Positions 1-8,068 of a DNA stretch of 64,000 bases are shown here, one piece after another. Under the pieces are notes generated by a model. The model ran no database searches. It had not been told where the DNA came from and saw only the letters and a program-made list of their open reading frames with translations. A program made the position numbers and the translations under genes. The DNA is from Pseudomonas sp. SID14000 (GTDB lineage Bacteria > Pseudomonadota > Gammaproteobacteria > Pseudomonadales > Pseudomonadaceae), in assembly GCF_002165135.1 (NCBI RefSeq), contig NZ_NFZQ01000011.1, forward strand, positions 62,001-126,000, given 5' to 3'. The stretch's first letter is position 1. The number at the start of each line of letters is the position of its first letter.

Positions 1-317
1 ATCTGAGCGAGCTGGGCGCTGTCGGTGATGATTTCCTTGGCCTGGAACTCGCTTATGGTTAAGCGCATCCATGGGGCCAGCGGGAAGAGTGCCAGCATGA
101 GCTTGGCGGCGATGTTGTTCAGACCTCGGGCACCGACCGATTGCCAGGGTGTGGTGTAGTCGGTGGAGGCGTTATCGGAAGACTTCGGGAACAGTGAGGG
201 GATCGTCAGCTTCGCGCAGTTCTCGGCCCTGGTTTCGTAGGGGGCTCTGTCGTTAACCAGCTTGTCATAGGTCGCCTTGGCACCATTGGACCCGAAGCCT
301 GTACGGGCTTCAGCCAT
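1..317 (-). CDS. 8: T7 gp8-like portal (head-tail connector) protein, N-terminal part
   Basis: This is the dodecameric ring at the capsid vertex through which DNA is packaged and ejected. Only the first 105 codons are inside the window; the gene runs off the left edge. The translated start (MAEARTGFGSNGAKATYDKL) and later blocks (YETRAENCAKLTIPSLFP, STDYTTPWQSVGARGLNN) match the N-terminus of T7 gp8 almost residue for residue. The ATG follows a GGAGG ribosome-binding site. The gene lies 10 bp after gp7.3 in T7 order, so the structural genes continue to the left of the window. Confidence 0.93.
   Translation of the reverse strand, partial: MAEARTGFGSNGAKATYDKLVNDRAPYETRAENCAKLTIPSLFPKSSDNASTDYTTPWQSVGARGLNNIAAKLMLALFPLAPWMRLTISEFQAKEIITDSAQLAQ
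184..206 (-). promoter_or_regulatory. possible phage RNA polymerase promoter inside the portal gene
   Basis: On the minus strand the string GATCCCCTCACTGTTCCC carries the CCCTCACT core shared by the intergenic phage promoters of this genome. It lies in codons for a conserved Ile-Pro-Ser-Leu-Phe-Pro stretch, so the match may come partly from coding constraint. T7 does place several phi promoters inside genes. Seen: the core match. Inferred: promoter activity. Confidence 0.3.
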
Positions 318-327
318 TAGTGCCTCC

Positions 328-582
328 TCAGATGTTCAGACCAGTCCCGGAAGATCGGGAAACCGAGAGACCACGCTTGCCCCGCGCTCTGGCGGCCTTA
401 CGTGCTGCTTCGGTGTCGGTGTTTCCTTCGTCGTTGGCGGTCTCCTTGGGAGCCTCCACGGCCGCTGCAGGAGTTGGGTCGGCTACAGGCTTGGCAGCGT
501 CATCACCGCCCCCGCCCAGTAGGCCCCCGCCGATAGTGGCGCCCACTACCTTCTTAACGGCCTTCGCTACTTTCTTGCCCAT
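328..582 (-). CDS. 7.3: T7 gp7.3-like tail/virion protein
   Basis: An 84-residue protein. It begins with a lysine-rich segment (MGKKVAKAVKKVVG), has a Gly-rich and Ala/Pro-rich middle, and ends in KRGLSVSRSSGTGLNI, which closely matches the C-terminus of T7 gp7.3, a virion protein needed for tail assembly and adsorption. I chose the ATG at 580-582 because it has a GGAGG site 9 nt upstream and starts at the family's N-terminus. Its first codons overlap the end of the upstream GNAT gene by 29 nt. Confidence 0.85.
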   Translation of the reverse strand: MGKKVAKAVKKVVGATIGGGLLGGGGDDAAKPVADPTPAAAVEAPKETANDEGNTDTEAARKAARARGKRGLSVSRSSGTGLNI

Positions 583-1009
583 CCTTGGACACCTCCAGTT
601 TGCGGTAATTGATCTCATAGCGCCCTTCGGATATCCGATGGGTAAACGCCATGACCCTGAAGTCAGTGGACTTAGCGATGGCCCGAGAGAGCCTCACAAG
701 TTTCCTACCGACTTGTCCGCGATAGTCAGGATTCACGTAGAACCACTGGACAGTAATGAGCTCGCCTACATGGCAGTCGTCATCAGCCGTCATAATTACC
801 GCGCCGACCACTCTCCCCTCTTCCGACTTCGCCAGGATCTCAAAGCGTTCATTCGCCTTGATGTCCCAAGTGATTCGACGGAATGCCTCTTCCGGGCTGG
901 ATTGCCAGGTGAGTTCAGGAATGTGGTCAATTGCATTAACGACCAAGCCATTCACCAGCGTACTCACTCCTTCCTCCATGGGATGAACCGAGTACGTCAC
1001 CCCAGGCAT
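554..1009 (-). CDS. GNAT-family acetyltransferase in the T7 gene 7 position
   Basis: A 151-residue protein with the GNAT core pattern: a beta-strand block VVGAVIMTADDD, then VQWFYVNPDYRGQVGRKLV, which resembles the acetyl-CoA pyrophosphate-binding loop (V-x-P-x-R-G-x-G). Substrate unknown. It lies between gp6.7 and gp7.3, overlapping the former by one base (TGATG) and the latter by 29 nt, so it should be translated with the virion genes. I chose ATG at 1007-1009; a GTG one codon upstream is the alternative, with a GAGGA site serving both. Virion or host target cannot be told from sequence. Confidence 0.7.
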   Translation of the reverse strand: MPGVTYSVHPMEEGVSTLVNGLVVNAIDHIPELTWQSSPEEAFRRITWDIKANERFEILAKSEEGRVVGAVIMTADDDCHVGELITVQWFYVNPDYRGQVGRKLVRLSRAIAKSTDFRVMAFTHRISEGRYEINYRKLEVSKDGQESSEGR

Positions 1010-1275
1010 CACGAAGTCCTCTTTGCGAGGCTCTTCTTGATTGCCGAAGTGGAATAGCCGGTAGATGGCTTGGCTGTGACCTTGGGTTTATCCAGGGCCG
1101 AACCTACAGACGCCGAAGTGTCGTCCTTATCGACCTTGGCAACGTTATCCGTGCTGGTCTCAGTCCCGTCACCGGACCCATACTCGACACCCTTCGGGTT
1201 ATCTAAAAGAATGGGCTCAGGGGCAGGAATAGCGGAACTAACCTTCGGCGTCTTCACTTTGCTTGAAAAGCACAC
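1009..1275 (-). CDS. 6.7: T7 gp6.7-like virion protein
   Basis: An 88-residue protein starting MCFSSKVKTPKV, nearly identical to the start of T7 gp6.7 (MCFSPKIKTPK). T7 gp6.7 is a minor internal virion protein ejected into the host at infection. The remainder is Asp/Ser/Lys-rich and ends with a basic tail (IKKSLAKRTS), as in T7. The start codon is GTG, supported by an AAGGAGG site 5 nt upstream. It shares a base with the next gene. Confidence 0.82.
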   Translation of the reverse strand: MCFSSKVKTPKVSSAIPAPEPILLDNPKGVEYGSGDGTETSTDNVAKVDKDDTSASVGSALDKPKVTAKPSTGYSTSAIKKSLAKRTS

Positions 1276-1285
1276 TTGCGCCTCC

Positions 1286-1543
1286 TTAGGTCACTTGTTG
1301 ATCCTCCAGGTGTTGCATTTGTGCTGCATCCATTTGCTCGATGAGCTCGGTTACCAGTTGGGCACCTTCAGCAAATCCTAAGATGGCCGCTTCGGTCCAT
1401 CCAGCGCGCCTTAAATCGTCCAGGGCTCCTACCCGAGTGAGGTATGCGAAGTTAGTCCGGGCTTTAAGGAATTCGGCTGCAGCATGAGGGATTGAGGGAA
1501 TATCCTCAGGGTTTTCCAATTGATACTTGATAACGGCAAGCAT
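1286..1543 (-). CDS. 6.5: T7 gp6.5-position hypothetical protein
   Basis: An 85-residue soluble, helical-looking protein (MLAVIKYQLENPEDIP...). It is the first gene after the phage promoter at 1586-1608, the position and size of T7 gene 6.5 (84 aa) behind promoter phi6.5. An AGGAGG site precedes the ATG. No function is known for the family, and I assign it by position and length, not by motif. Confidence 0.6.
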   Translation of the reverse strand: MLAVIKYQLENPEDIPSIPHAAAEFLKARTNFAYLTRVGALDDLRRAGWTEAAILGFAEGAQLVTELIEQMDAAQMQHLEDQQVT

Positions 1544-1585
1544 ATAGCCTCCTGTGAAGTGTCATCCCATGGCACCCCTGGATCC

Positions 1586-1608
1586 CCGCTAATAGTGAGG
1601 AGTTCTAA
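1586..1608 (-). promoter_or_regulatory. phage RNA polymerase promoter (phi6.5 equivalent)
   Basis: Minus-strand TTAGAACTCCTCACTATTAG, in the gap between the exonuclease and gp6.5 genes. It matches the gh-1 type promoter core (A-rich start, then CCTCACTA) and sits exactly where T7 has phi6.5. It should drive gp6.5 and the structural genes through the phage's own polymerase. Confidence 0.75.
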
Positions 1609-1623
1609 GAGGTGCCACAGTGA

Positions 1624-2565
1624 TTAGCCTCGGCCTGGGTCGAACGGCTCCCGGACTGGTTGCCACGGAATCGGCTTCATGGTTTCCCAGTTGAAATCAG
1701 AAGATCGGCAGATACGAGCAACTTGGGCCTGAGCTACCAGGTCCTCGTAGGCCATGCCTTGTTTACGTGCCAGGGACGCAATGCAATCCCACAGAGTGAT
1801 TCCGGTCTCGAAGGAGCATTCAGCCTCTTCAGCCGGCATCGAACTCCAGGACCATACTTCCTCACCTTTGCGAGGACCAGACTTCATCACGCGGCTAACT
1901 TCAAAGAAGAAAGTGGGATTGTCCAGCCACTCCAGAAGTGGAGTTGTACCGACCATCTCGCCCACACCTGGAATGCCGCCATAACCATCCGTGGCATCAC
2001 CTTTCATGGTCTGGTACATATGCCAACGGTCGGCGTCCGCTTCGGTATTGGTGACCACCTTGTTCTGGGTGAGCCAATAGAACCGGCCGGGAATGGTGTT
2101 GAAGTCTTTGTCACACGAGACCGGGATGGCCTCATCGACATCCAGGAATTCCGGATTGGTCGCCAGGATCCCAAGGACATCATCGCCCTCCAGGCCGAAC
2201 CATTGGAAGGTCCGGTAGTAGGTCTCGGTGTCGGCCATTTGGCCCTTCAGGAACTCCGGGTAGCCCACTGGTTTCCGTTTACCTTTCCGGTTGGCCTTAT
2301 AGGACGGTAGGACGACCTTCCGCCAGTTATCGGCGCCATTCGGGGTCGAGAAGACCATCACCAGCTCGGCGTTGTGGAACTCCTTCAGGCGCTCACGGAA
2401 GTGCTTGAGGTTGCCCTGGAGAATGCTCAGGGCGCGCTTGTGGTCGCACTGGAGGGTCCAGACATCTTCACCCCAGTCCACCTCCTCCTCGGCCGCAGAG
2501 AGGGCCTCGAAGATCAGATAGTCACCGTCCAGAAGGAGCGCAATCCGCTTATTCGCCTTCGACAT
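1624..2565 (-). CDS. 6: T7 gp6-like 5'-3' exonuclease
   Basis: A 313-residue flap/5'-exonuclease of the T7 gp6 family, which degrades host DNA, removes RNA primers and supports recombination. Acidic metal-binding residues are visible in the N-terminal ALLLDGDYLIFEAL block, in WFGLEGDDVLGILA and in PVSCDKDFNTIPG; the helix-hairpin-helix-like GGIPGVGEMVG follows the GDATDGYGG acidic block. Length is close to T7 gp6 (300). The start overlaps the preceding Cys-rich gene by 17 nt. Seen: motifs and order. Enzyme activity is inferred from the family. Confidence 0.92.
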   Translation of the reverse strand: MSKANKRIALLLDGDYLIFEALSAAEEEVDWGEDVWTLQCDHKRALSILQGNLKHFRERLKEFHNAELVMVFSTPNGADNWRKVVLPSYKANRKGKRKPVGYPEFLKGQMADTETYYRTFQWFGLEGDDVLGILATNPEFLDVDEAIPVSCDKDFNTIPGRFYWLTQNKVVTNTEADADRWHMYQTMKGDATDGYGGIPGVGEMVGTTPLLEWLDNPTFFFEVSRVMKSGPRKGEEVWSWSSMPAEEAECSFETGITLWDCIASLARKQGMAYEDLVAQAQVARICRSSDFNWETMKPIPWQPVREPFDPGRG

Positions 2566-2830
2566 TCGCAGGCTCCTCTTCCGGTTCCTGAGGAGACTCT
2601 TTGACCACTTCCTTAGGGGCGGCCTTCGGAACTGCTTTGGTCTTCTTAGCGGGCTCGAAGAGGGCGCCGCTCAGACCGCAGGCGCCACGATGGCGTAACT
2701 GCCAGCAACTATCAGGTTCTTGCGGAGAGCCACTTACTGGGCACTGGGCGGTAATGGCACAAGCGGCCGACTTAACGCCCTGGACTTCCGTGTCCGGCAT
2801 GTAATGCTTGCAGTCCTTGCAGAGATTCAT
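2549..2830 (-). CDS. small Cys-rich protein, possible zinc-binding, between gp5.7 and gp6
   Basis: A 93-residue protein of unknown function. The N-terminal half has cysteines spaced as in a zinc ribbon (CKDCKHY, then C-A-I-T-A-Q-C, C-W, C-G), and the C-terminal half is Lys/Glu/Pro-rich and low in complexity. The ATG at 2828-2830 has a GGAGG site and gives an ATGA overlap with gp5.7. T7 has gene 5.9 (a RecBCD inhibitor) here, but I see no sequence resemblance to it. Confidence 0.6.
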   Translation of the reverse strand: MNLCKDCKHYMPDTEVQGVKSAACAITAQCPVSGSPQEPDSCWQLRHRGACGLSGALFEPAKKTKAVPKAAPKEVVKESPQEPEEEPANVEGE

Positions 2831-3036
2831 TGAATCCTCCCATGTTGTTTCAGTAAGCGAGTACCGCTCGCAGTGAGTGTCCAATAGCCGCTGATAATCC
2901 CAGCACCGTTAAGAGCAGTAATATGCCCTCGGCTGGAGGCTTCTGCGGCCAGTTGGGCGAACTCACGGGCGAAGTTGGACTTGTAGGTTTTGGGCTCCAT
3001 CTTGATGAGGTAGAGGAACTTGAGGTAGTCATCCAT
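2827..3036 (-). CDS. 5.7: T7 gp5.7-like protein
   Basis: A 69-residue protein, the same length as T7 gp5.7. MDDYLKFLYLIKMEPKTYKS and the later AEASSRGHITAL...TASGTRLLK align with T7 MSDYLKVLQAIKSCPKTF and EAASRGHISCL...TASGTRFLK. T7 gp5.7 inhibits the stress sigma factor RpoS, keeping RNA polymerase off the DNA late in infection; the same role here is inferred. TGATG overlap with gp5.5 suggests coupled translation. Confidence 0.82.
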   Translation of the reverse strand: MDDYLKFLYLIKMEPKTYKSNFAREFAQLAAEASSRGHITALNGAGIISGYWTLTASGTRLLKQHGRIQ

Positions 3037-3419
3037 CAGTTCACCGCGTTGAATCGCTTGTCCAGGAACGCGGTAGGTTCGGACTGGTGAACTTTCGGAG
3101 CCTTCGCGGTGATCTCCATTAGCGGCGGCGCCCACTTACGGAAGGCAGCGCCCGAGTTGTGATCGGTTTCCTTCATGAGCAGGTCACGAATTTGCTTAGC
3201 GGAGTCCCTCAGGAAGAACTTGCAGAGACCTTCAAGACCACCCTCATTGTGGGCTTTCAACATTGCCTCACCCAAGGCACGGCGCTGCGGGCTCATGCCG
3301 GGCTCTGCTTCCAGAACCTTACGAATCTCTTCCGGCATCGCGACGATTTCCGCCAGGACTTCCTTGCCGAACACTGCAGTGAAATCCAAGGTGATACGGC
3401 ACTTGAAACTACGGGACAT
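3036..3419 (-). CDS. 5.5: T7 gp5.5-like nucleoid-protein antagonist
   Basis: A 127-residue relative of T7 gp5.5, which binds H-NS and relieves its silencing. Shared pattern: FKCRITLDFTA near the start (T7 FKVSFDVTA) and GLEGLCKFFLRDSAKQIRDL in the middle (T7 GMEGLMTFVVRTSFREAIKD). It is about 28 residues longer than T7 gp5.5, mostly at the C-terminus (KAPKVHQSEPTAFLDKRF). Pseudomonas uses MvaT-type silencers in place of H-NS, so a MvaT/TurA target is my inference. Confidence 0.72.
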   Translation of the reverse strand: MSRSFKCRITLDFTAVFGKEVLAEIVAMPEEIRKVLEAEPGMSPQRRALGEAMLKAHNEGGLEGLCKFFLRDSAKQIRDLLMKETDHNSGAAFRKWAPPLMEITAKAPKVHQSEPTAFLDKRFNAVN

Positions 3420-3430
3420 ATGGCCTCCTA

Positions 3431-5485
3431 TTAGTGGCAGTCCTTCCAGGTCTTACCGAACTTGGCCTCAGTATCAAGTTGGCACCGGAAGTTAAATTGA
3501 AGTTGAACATTGCGCATGGCTTGTTGTGCGGCTTCAGCGACTATCTTCGCAGTGGCATCATCCTTGGCGCCGATCTGTACTTCGTCGTGAACCCAAGCCA
3601 TATAAACGAAGTCCCCATCCCACCCGTGGACCAATCCATGGTCCTCGACAAGAATCCTTTCGATCTCTACGACCCACGCCTTGCAGATGAGGGCGCCGGC
3701 CGATTGCAGGAGAGTGTTCAGGGCACTATGGGGAGAGCGGACGTGAACCTTTCGGCCATCCAGGCCTTTGATCCAACGGCGCTTCCATTTGACATCCCAC
3801 TTCTTCAACACGCCGTTGTACGTCTGGGAGGCAATAAGTTGCTCTTCCAGGGCGCCACGGAGTGCGGAGATAGCTGGGGTGTTCTCCAGGAAGGACTTCT
3901 TGAGCGTCTTGCCCTCAGCCTTCCCGCCACCAACGAATCCACCAACTTTCGCGTCACCCGCTCCATACAGGAACGCATAAATGAAAGTCTTAGCGATGGC
4001 CCGACGAGCCTCGTGGTATTCGCTGTGTTTGTCTCGCGTCTCGTCTGGACAAATCCCTGCGGCGATTCCGTTCACCCAGTGGATATCACCGTTAAGCACG
4101 GTGTCCGCGTAGACGCCTCCGTCGAATGGAGACCCGAAGTGACCGAGGCAGCGCAGCTCCAAGCCGCTTGCATCGACACCCACCTGTATCCACCCACGGA
4201 GACCAGCTCCGAACAGAGAGCGGCACTCAGGGCCGTATGGGGCTGTGCCCGAAGGCACCTGGGCCATGTTCGGGAAGGAATGGGTGGCACGTCCTGTTAC
4301 CGCACCATTCGGGTTCACTGAGCCGTGCATGCAGCCGTCCGAGCCGACCTTCCGCATCCATGCGTTGTCACCTTCGGCAAGCTGCCCGATCCGCTTCTGG
4401 ATCATCAGGTAGTCACGAACCAAGTCGATGGCCGCCTGGGCCTTCTGGTCGGATACCTTGACGTGCTCAAGCACCTCATCGTCCACCTTTGGGGCACCTG
4501 CAGGAGTCCATTCCTGCGGTTCCCACCCAGCGATCTCCAGGACCCGAATGATGTGGTCGCGGCTCGCTGGGTTGAACGTGATGTGCTTCACCGGGCTATA
4601 GGGAGCACCTTCCATGGTCTCCCGCTTATCCAGCCGGCGTTTCTTGCCCTCACCGCACCAGACTCCGCCAACCTTCGGGTACTTGACCTTCGGGTACTTG
4701 GGGAGCGGCTTCCCTGTCTTCGGGTGCTTGAAGGCTTCCGTGCCTCCGTGAGGTTGATACCAAGACCCGAAGGTCTCGATGAGCTGCATGAGGAGATCGG
4801 AGCGGCGTCCTGCCAGCTCCATGTAAAGCTTCTCAGCGGCTACCTGGTCGAACGGGAATCCATTCCGTTCCATCTGAGCCAGCGTCCATGCGGCTTGATG
4901 TTCCAGGCGAACGGCGGCCATCCATGGCTCGCCATTGGGCGCAAACGGGAAGTAATGAGCGTCAGAGACGAGCTTCTCGAAGAGTCGCAGGGTTACCTGT
5001 ACGTCCTGTACGCAGTACTCCAGCATCTCCTCGTTGAAGTAGGCCCAGACGTTCTCACCTTCGCCGTAGGTGCCCTTGAGGATCCCCAGGCGGTAACCCC
5101 ATGCCTTCAGTGCATGAGAGCCGTGGAGCTTTCCTGGAAGCTTGCCAGCCCGCATCAGGGCGCCATCTCGATCCTTGATGTTGGCGTAGACCAGGCGGGA
5201 AGCTACGAGGGTGTCGAAGACCCTCTGGCGGGGGATGTTGAGGCGCTTACCTGTCAGCTTTCGCTTGAGGAGATCGAGCGCCGGGTGGTCGTACTTGATC
5301 CCGTTGTGGAAGACCAGAAGACCATCAGGTTTTGCCGCCTCGGCCTCCAAGGCCTTCAGGTAGCTAAGGAAATCCTCCGGACGATAACGGATGGTCTCCC
5401 CGGTGGCAGGGTCGATAGTGACCCCGCAGTGGAACTTGGAAACGGTGTCCAAAAGGCCGTCCGTTTCGATGTCCGAAATGAGCAT
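3431..5485 (-). CDS. 5: T7 gp5-like family A DNA polymerase
   Basis: A 684-residue replicative polymerase. The N-terminal 3'-5' exonuclease has MLISDIETDGLL (metal Asp/Glu) and KFHCGV. The palm has motif A GVDASGLELRCLGHF, motif B RRAIAKTFIYAFLYGAG and motif C WVHDEVQ. An insert with KTGKPLPKYPKVKYPK lies where T7 gp5 carries its thioredoxin-binding loop. The start is the internal ATG at 5483-5485, which matches T7 (MIVSDIE) and has an AGGAGGG site 7 nt upstream. It works with gp4 and gp2.5 encoded in the same cluster. Confidence 0.97.
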   Translation of the reverse strand: MLISDIETDGLLDTVSKFHCGVTIDPATGETIRYRPEDFLSYLKALEAEAAKPDGLLVFHNGIKYDHPALDLLKRKLTGKRLNIPRQRVFDTLVASRLVYANIKDRDGALMRAGKLPGKLHGSHALKAWGYRLGILKGTYGEGENVWAYFNEEMLEYCVQDVQVTLRLFEKLVSDAHYFPFAPNGEPWMAAVRLEHQAAWTLAQMERNGFPFDQVAAEKLYMELAGRRSDLLMQLIETFGSWYQPHGGTEAFKHPKTGKPLPKYPKVKYPKVGGVWCGEGKKRRLDKRETMEGAPYSPVKHITFNPASRDHIIRVLEIAGWEPQEWTPAGAPKVDDEVLEHVKVSDQKAQAAIDLVRDYLMIQKRIGQLAEGDNAWMRKVGSDGCMHGSVNPNGAVTGRATHSFPNMAQVPSGTAPYGPECRSLFGAGLRGWIQVGVDASGLELRCLGHFGSPFDGGVYADTVLNGDIHWVNGIAAGICPDETRDKHSEYHEARRAIAKTFIYAFLYGAGDAKVGGFVGGGKAEGKTLKKSFLENTPAISALRGALEEQLIASQTYNGVLKKWDVKWKRRWIKGLDGRKVHVRSPHSALNTLLQSAGALICKAWVVEIERILVEDHGLVHGWDGDFVYMAWVHDEVQIGAKDDATAKIVAEAAQQAMRNVQLQFNFRCQLDTEAKFGKTWKDCH

Positions 5486-5557
5486 AGGGTCCCTCCTGTG
5501 CTTCAAGCTGTCGTGTGAGGATTTCCTCCTAAGTGGTTGACTGGTATGGGATTACCG

Positions 5558-5755
5558 TTAGCGGGTCAGCGCCTTGAACTTGGCGGCCTCGAAGCGCAGC
5601 TTTTCGGCATCGGCACGGAAGCCCTCTTCGGCCTTGCGCATGGCTTCGGCGGTGTTCTTCGCCCATTCGGCCTGCTTGGCCTTCTGGTCGGCCGCCTTGG
5701 TCAGCGAAGCGATGAGGCGAGCCAGGATGAAGCGGTAGGTTTTGATGACGAACAT
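5558..5755 (-). CDS. small coiled-coil protein between primase and polymerase genes
   Basis: A 65-residue Ala/Lys/Glu-rich protein, predicted all-helical: a hydrophobic start (MFVIKTYRFILARLIASL) and then a heptad-like charged helix. An AAAGGAGA site lies 9 nt before the ATG. T7 has small genes 4.1-4.7 in this interval; I cannot match this one to any of them. Function unknown; the N-terminus could associate with membrane. Confidence 0.6.
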   Translation of the reverse strand: MFVIKTYRFILARLIASLTKAADQKAKQAEWAKNTAEAMRKAEEGFRADAEKLRFEAAKFKALTR

Positions 5756-5767
5756 ATGGGTTCTCCT

Positions 5768-7441
5768 TTAGAAGTCGGGGTCGTCGCTACCATCGAGCTG
5801 GGCAGCGGTGGATGAATCGGGTTCCCAGCCATCAGGCAGGGGCTCAAGCCAGCCGGTTTCCCGGTTGTAGAGCATGAAGCCGGCCACACCGGTCTCCCCG
5901 GTGAAGCGGCACTTGAGGACTCGGAACAGGACCACGTTGGGGTTCTCGCCTTGCTGGTTACGCTCGGCGGCGATGATGGTGTCCGAGAGCTGTCGCAGAG
6001 ATCCGGCACCGCGCAGGTCGGTAACCTTGATGACTCGGCCTTCCTCGTGAGGGGTCCCCTTCTCGGGGTTCTTGAGGTGGCAGATGACGACCATCAGGAC
6101 GCTATTGGTCTTGGCGAAGGTCTTCAGCTTGGTCATCAGGCGGTCGATGGTCTTCCGCTCGTCTGCGTTGTCGTCCATGCCGGACACCACAATCGAGATG
6201 TGGTCCAGGACGATGACCTTGCAGCCCATGGCCTTAACCATGTAGTGCAGCTTGGCCAGCAGACGGTCTTCCACGGATTCCGCGAAGGAGTCATAAAGGA
6301 AGAGCTTGTCGGTCTCGAAGATGGCATCGAAGGCAGCGTCGAATTGCTCCTCCGTGGTCGCCTCCGGGTTCTGCCGGTAGCGAGTCTTGAGATGGAGCCC
6401 AACGATGTCCTGGATGGTTTCCTCGACGGCCTCCTCCAGCATGGCGACACCCGTAGGGATCCCCAGACGGTGGAACCAGTTGTAGGTGTTCTGGCGGACG
6501 AAGGTGGACTTGCCGGAGCCGGAGCCCGAGGTGACCATCAGGACCTCACCCTCACGGGCGTCCTTGGTCATCGAGCGGAGCTGTGTTGGGGCATCGAGCG
6601 GAATGGTCGGGGCGACCTTCTTCTCTTTGACCCGTGCCTTCATGGCCTTGGCGGAGACCACGCCGTCCGGAATGAACGGGGAGGCGTTCCACATGGCCTC
6701 CATGACATCCTTGCCCCGGCCCGCCAGGAGGCACTCGTTGGCATCCTTGAGAGGAAGCACAGCGATCTTCACCTTGCCGGCTGGGAGGATCTCAGCGGAC
6801 TCCTGAGCGGCCAGGCGGCCAGGCTCGTCCATATCGAACATCAGGACGATCTCCTCGAACTGGTCGAGGTACTCATAGTTAGCAGCCAGGCAGGCTTTAG
6901 CGCCCTTAGCGCCGGCTGGGATGGAGACCACCGGATACTTCAGGCCCTGGAGCTGGGCGACGGACAGGCAGTCGATCTCACCTTCCGTAATGACGATCTT
7001 GCGACCACCATTCCAGAGCTGCCGGCCGAACAAGAGGGACTTGTCGAACTGGCCACGGGTGGCGAAGTTCTTGTCCTTGTCGCGGAGCTTCTGACCAACA
7101 AGGGTGCCGTCTTCGGAGTAGTAGTTGGCGATCTGGTATGACACGCCGTTCTGCTTACCGATCCAATAGCCGTACTTCCTGCAGGTCTCCTCCTGGATCC
7201 CTCTGGCCGTCAGACCCTGATAGCGGCCTTGGTGCTTACCCATCTCCAGGCAGCCTTCGACAACCCGAGTAGAAGGCCGATACTCACCCCCTGCCCCGTC
7301 ACCAGGGACATAGTGGTCACACGCAAAGCAGAACTGGTGACCATCCGTGTATAGAGAGTTCGCATCTGAGCTCCCACACTTTTCGCATGGGATGTGTTCC
7401 AGGAACTGGCTGTCTTCGCCTTCACCTTCAGAACGGTCCAT
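5768..7441 (-). CDS. 4: T7 gp4-like primase-helicase
   Basis: A 557-residue bifunctional enzyme that unwinds DNA and makes primers at the fork. The N-terminal zinc-binding domain has CEKCGSSD and CFACDHY (C-x2-C pairs); the primase domain has VITEGEIDCLS and LMFDMDEPG (TOPRIM acidic residues). The RecA-like helicase has Walker A SGSGSGKST and the later VTDLRGAGSLRQLSDT. The acidic tail ends in Asp-Phe, as in T7 gp4, where it contacts polymerase. I chose the ATG matching the T7 full-length start; it overlaps the preceding gene by 14 nt. Confidence 0.96.
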   Translation of the reverse strand: MDRSEGEGEDSQFLEHIPCEKCGSSDANSLYTDGHQFCFACDHYVPGDGAGGEYRPSTRVVEGCLEMGKHQGRYQGLTARGIQEETCRKYGYWIGKQNGVSYQIANYYSEDGTLVGQKLRDKDKNFATRGQFDKSLLFGRQLWNGGRKIVITEGEIDCLSVAQLQGLKYPVVSIPAGAKGAKACLAANYEYLDQFEEIVLMFDMDEPGRLAAQESAEILPAGKVKIAVLPLKDANECLLAGRGKDVMEAMWNASPFIPDGVVSAKAMKARVKEKKVAPTIPLDAPTQLRSMTKDAREGEVLMVTSGSGSGKSTFVRQNTYNWFHRLGIPTGVAMLEEAVEETIQDIVGLHLKTRYRQNPEATTEEQFDAAFDAIFETDKLFLYDSFAESVEDRLLAKLHYMVKAMGCKVIVLDHISIVVSGMDDNADERKTIDRLMTKLKTFAKTNSVLMVVICHLKNPEKGTPHEEGRVIKVTDLRGAGSLRQLSDTIIAAERNQQGENPNVVLFRVLKCRFTGETGVAGFMLYNRETGWLEPLPDGWEPDSSTAAQLDGSDDPDF

Positions 7442-7994
7442 CAGGACCACCCACAGGGCAGGTTACAGGCAGCTCACCGGTGGCTCGACGGGGAACCAGG
7501 TCCACATACTTCGCCTGCATCTTCAGCCGGCGCTGTAGGTTTCGCTCACTCGCAGGGATCCCACGGACCTCCACGAGCTGGCCCCAATGGGTATCACCGA
7601 CAAACCGAACGTGTGCCCCATCGATCCCGTGCTGGGTGCCGGAGATCAGGAACTGGTTGAGGTTGTAGTCGAAATTACCGATGGCCTGGGTGGCACACTC
7701 GAAGTCATACACGATGACATCAATGGGGACCGTGGACAGCTTGCAGCAACCGATGATCCGGTCGTGGTCCGTGTGGTCGTAGAACTGCATGGGATCGTAG
7801 GCAACTGTCGCCGCGTCGAGGGCATCCATGACTTCGCGGAAGGAAACTCCCACGGTGATGATGTCGATGTCTTTGGGCTTCACTCCGAAGAAGATGTCCC
7901 GAGCACAGCCACCAGCAATCACGCAGCGGATGCCACGGGCTTGGAGGTGCTCCAGGAGATCGAAAGCGGCCTGCATCGAGGAACGGTTAATCAT
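7428..7994 (-). CDS. nucleotidyltransferase (poly(A) polymerase/CCA-enzyme head-domain type)
   Basis: A 188-residue protein with the class II nucleotidyltransferase signature: CVIAGGCARDIFFGVKPKDI, followed by a D-x-D pair (DIDIIT). That is the GG...RD...D-x-D pattern of the CCA-adding/poly(A) polymerase head. The region after it lacks the RNA-binding tail of full-size CCA enzymes, so it is a stand-alone catalytic head. It lies between lysozyme and primase, a T7 interval holding gene 3.8, with an AAGGAGG site 6 nt before the ATG. Substrate (tRNA, RNA end or protein) is unknown. Confidence 0.78.
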   Translation of the reverse strand: MINRSSMQAAFDLLEHLQARGIRCVIAGGCARDIFFGVKPKDIDIITVGVSFREVMDALDAATVAYDPMQFYDHTDHDRIIGCCKLSTVPIDVIVYDFECATQAIGNFDYNLNQFLISGTQHGIDGAHVRFVGDTHWGQLVEVRGIPASERNLQRRLKMQAKYVDLVPRRATGELPVTCPVGGPDGPF

Positions 7995-8068
7995 ATGAAC
8001 CTCCTTGTTCACAGGGCAAAAGGCTCCCCGAGGCGGCCGTGAGGACCACCTTGAGGAGGGCTTGAGGG

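Noticed and set aside
1430..1445. CCTCACT string inside the gp6.5 gene
   Set aside because: Flanks lack the A-rich upstream part and do not match the other phage promoters.
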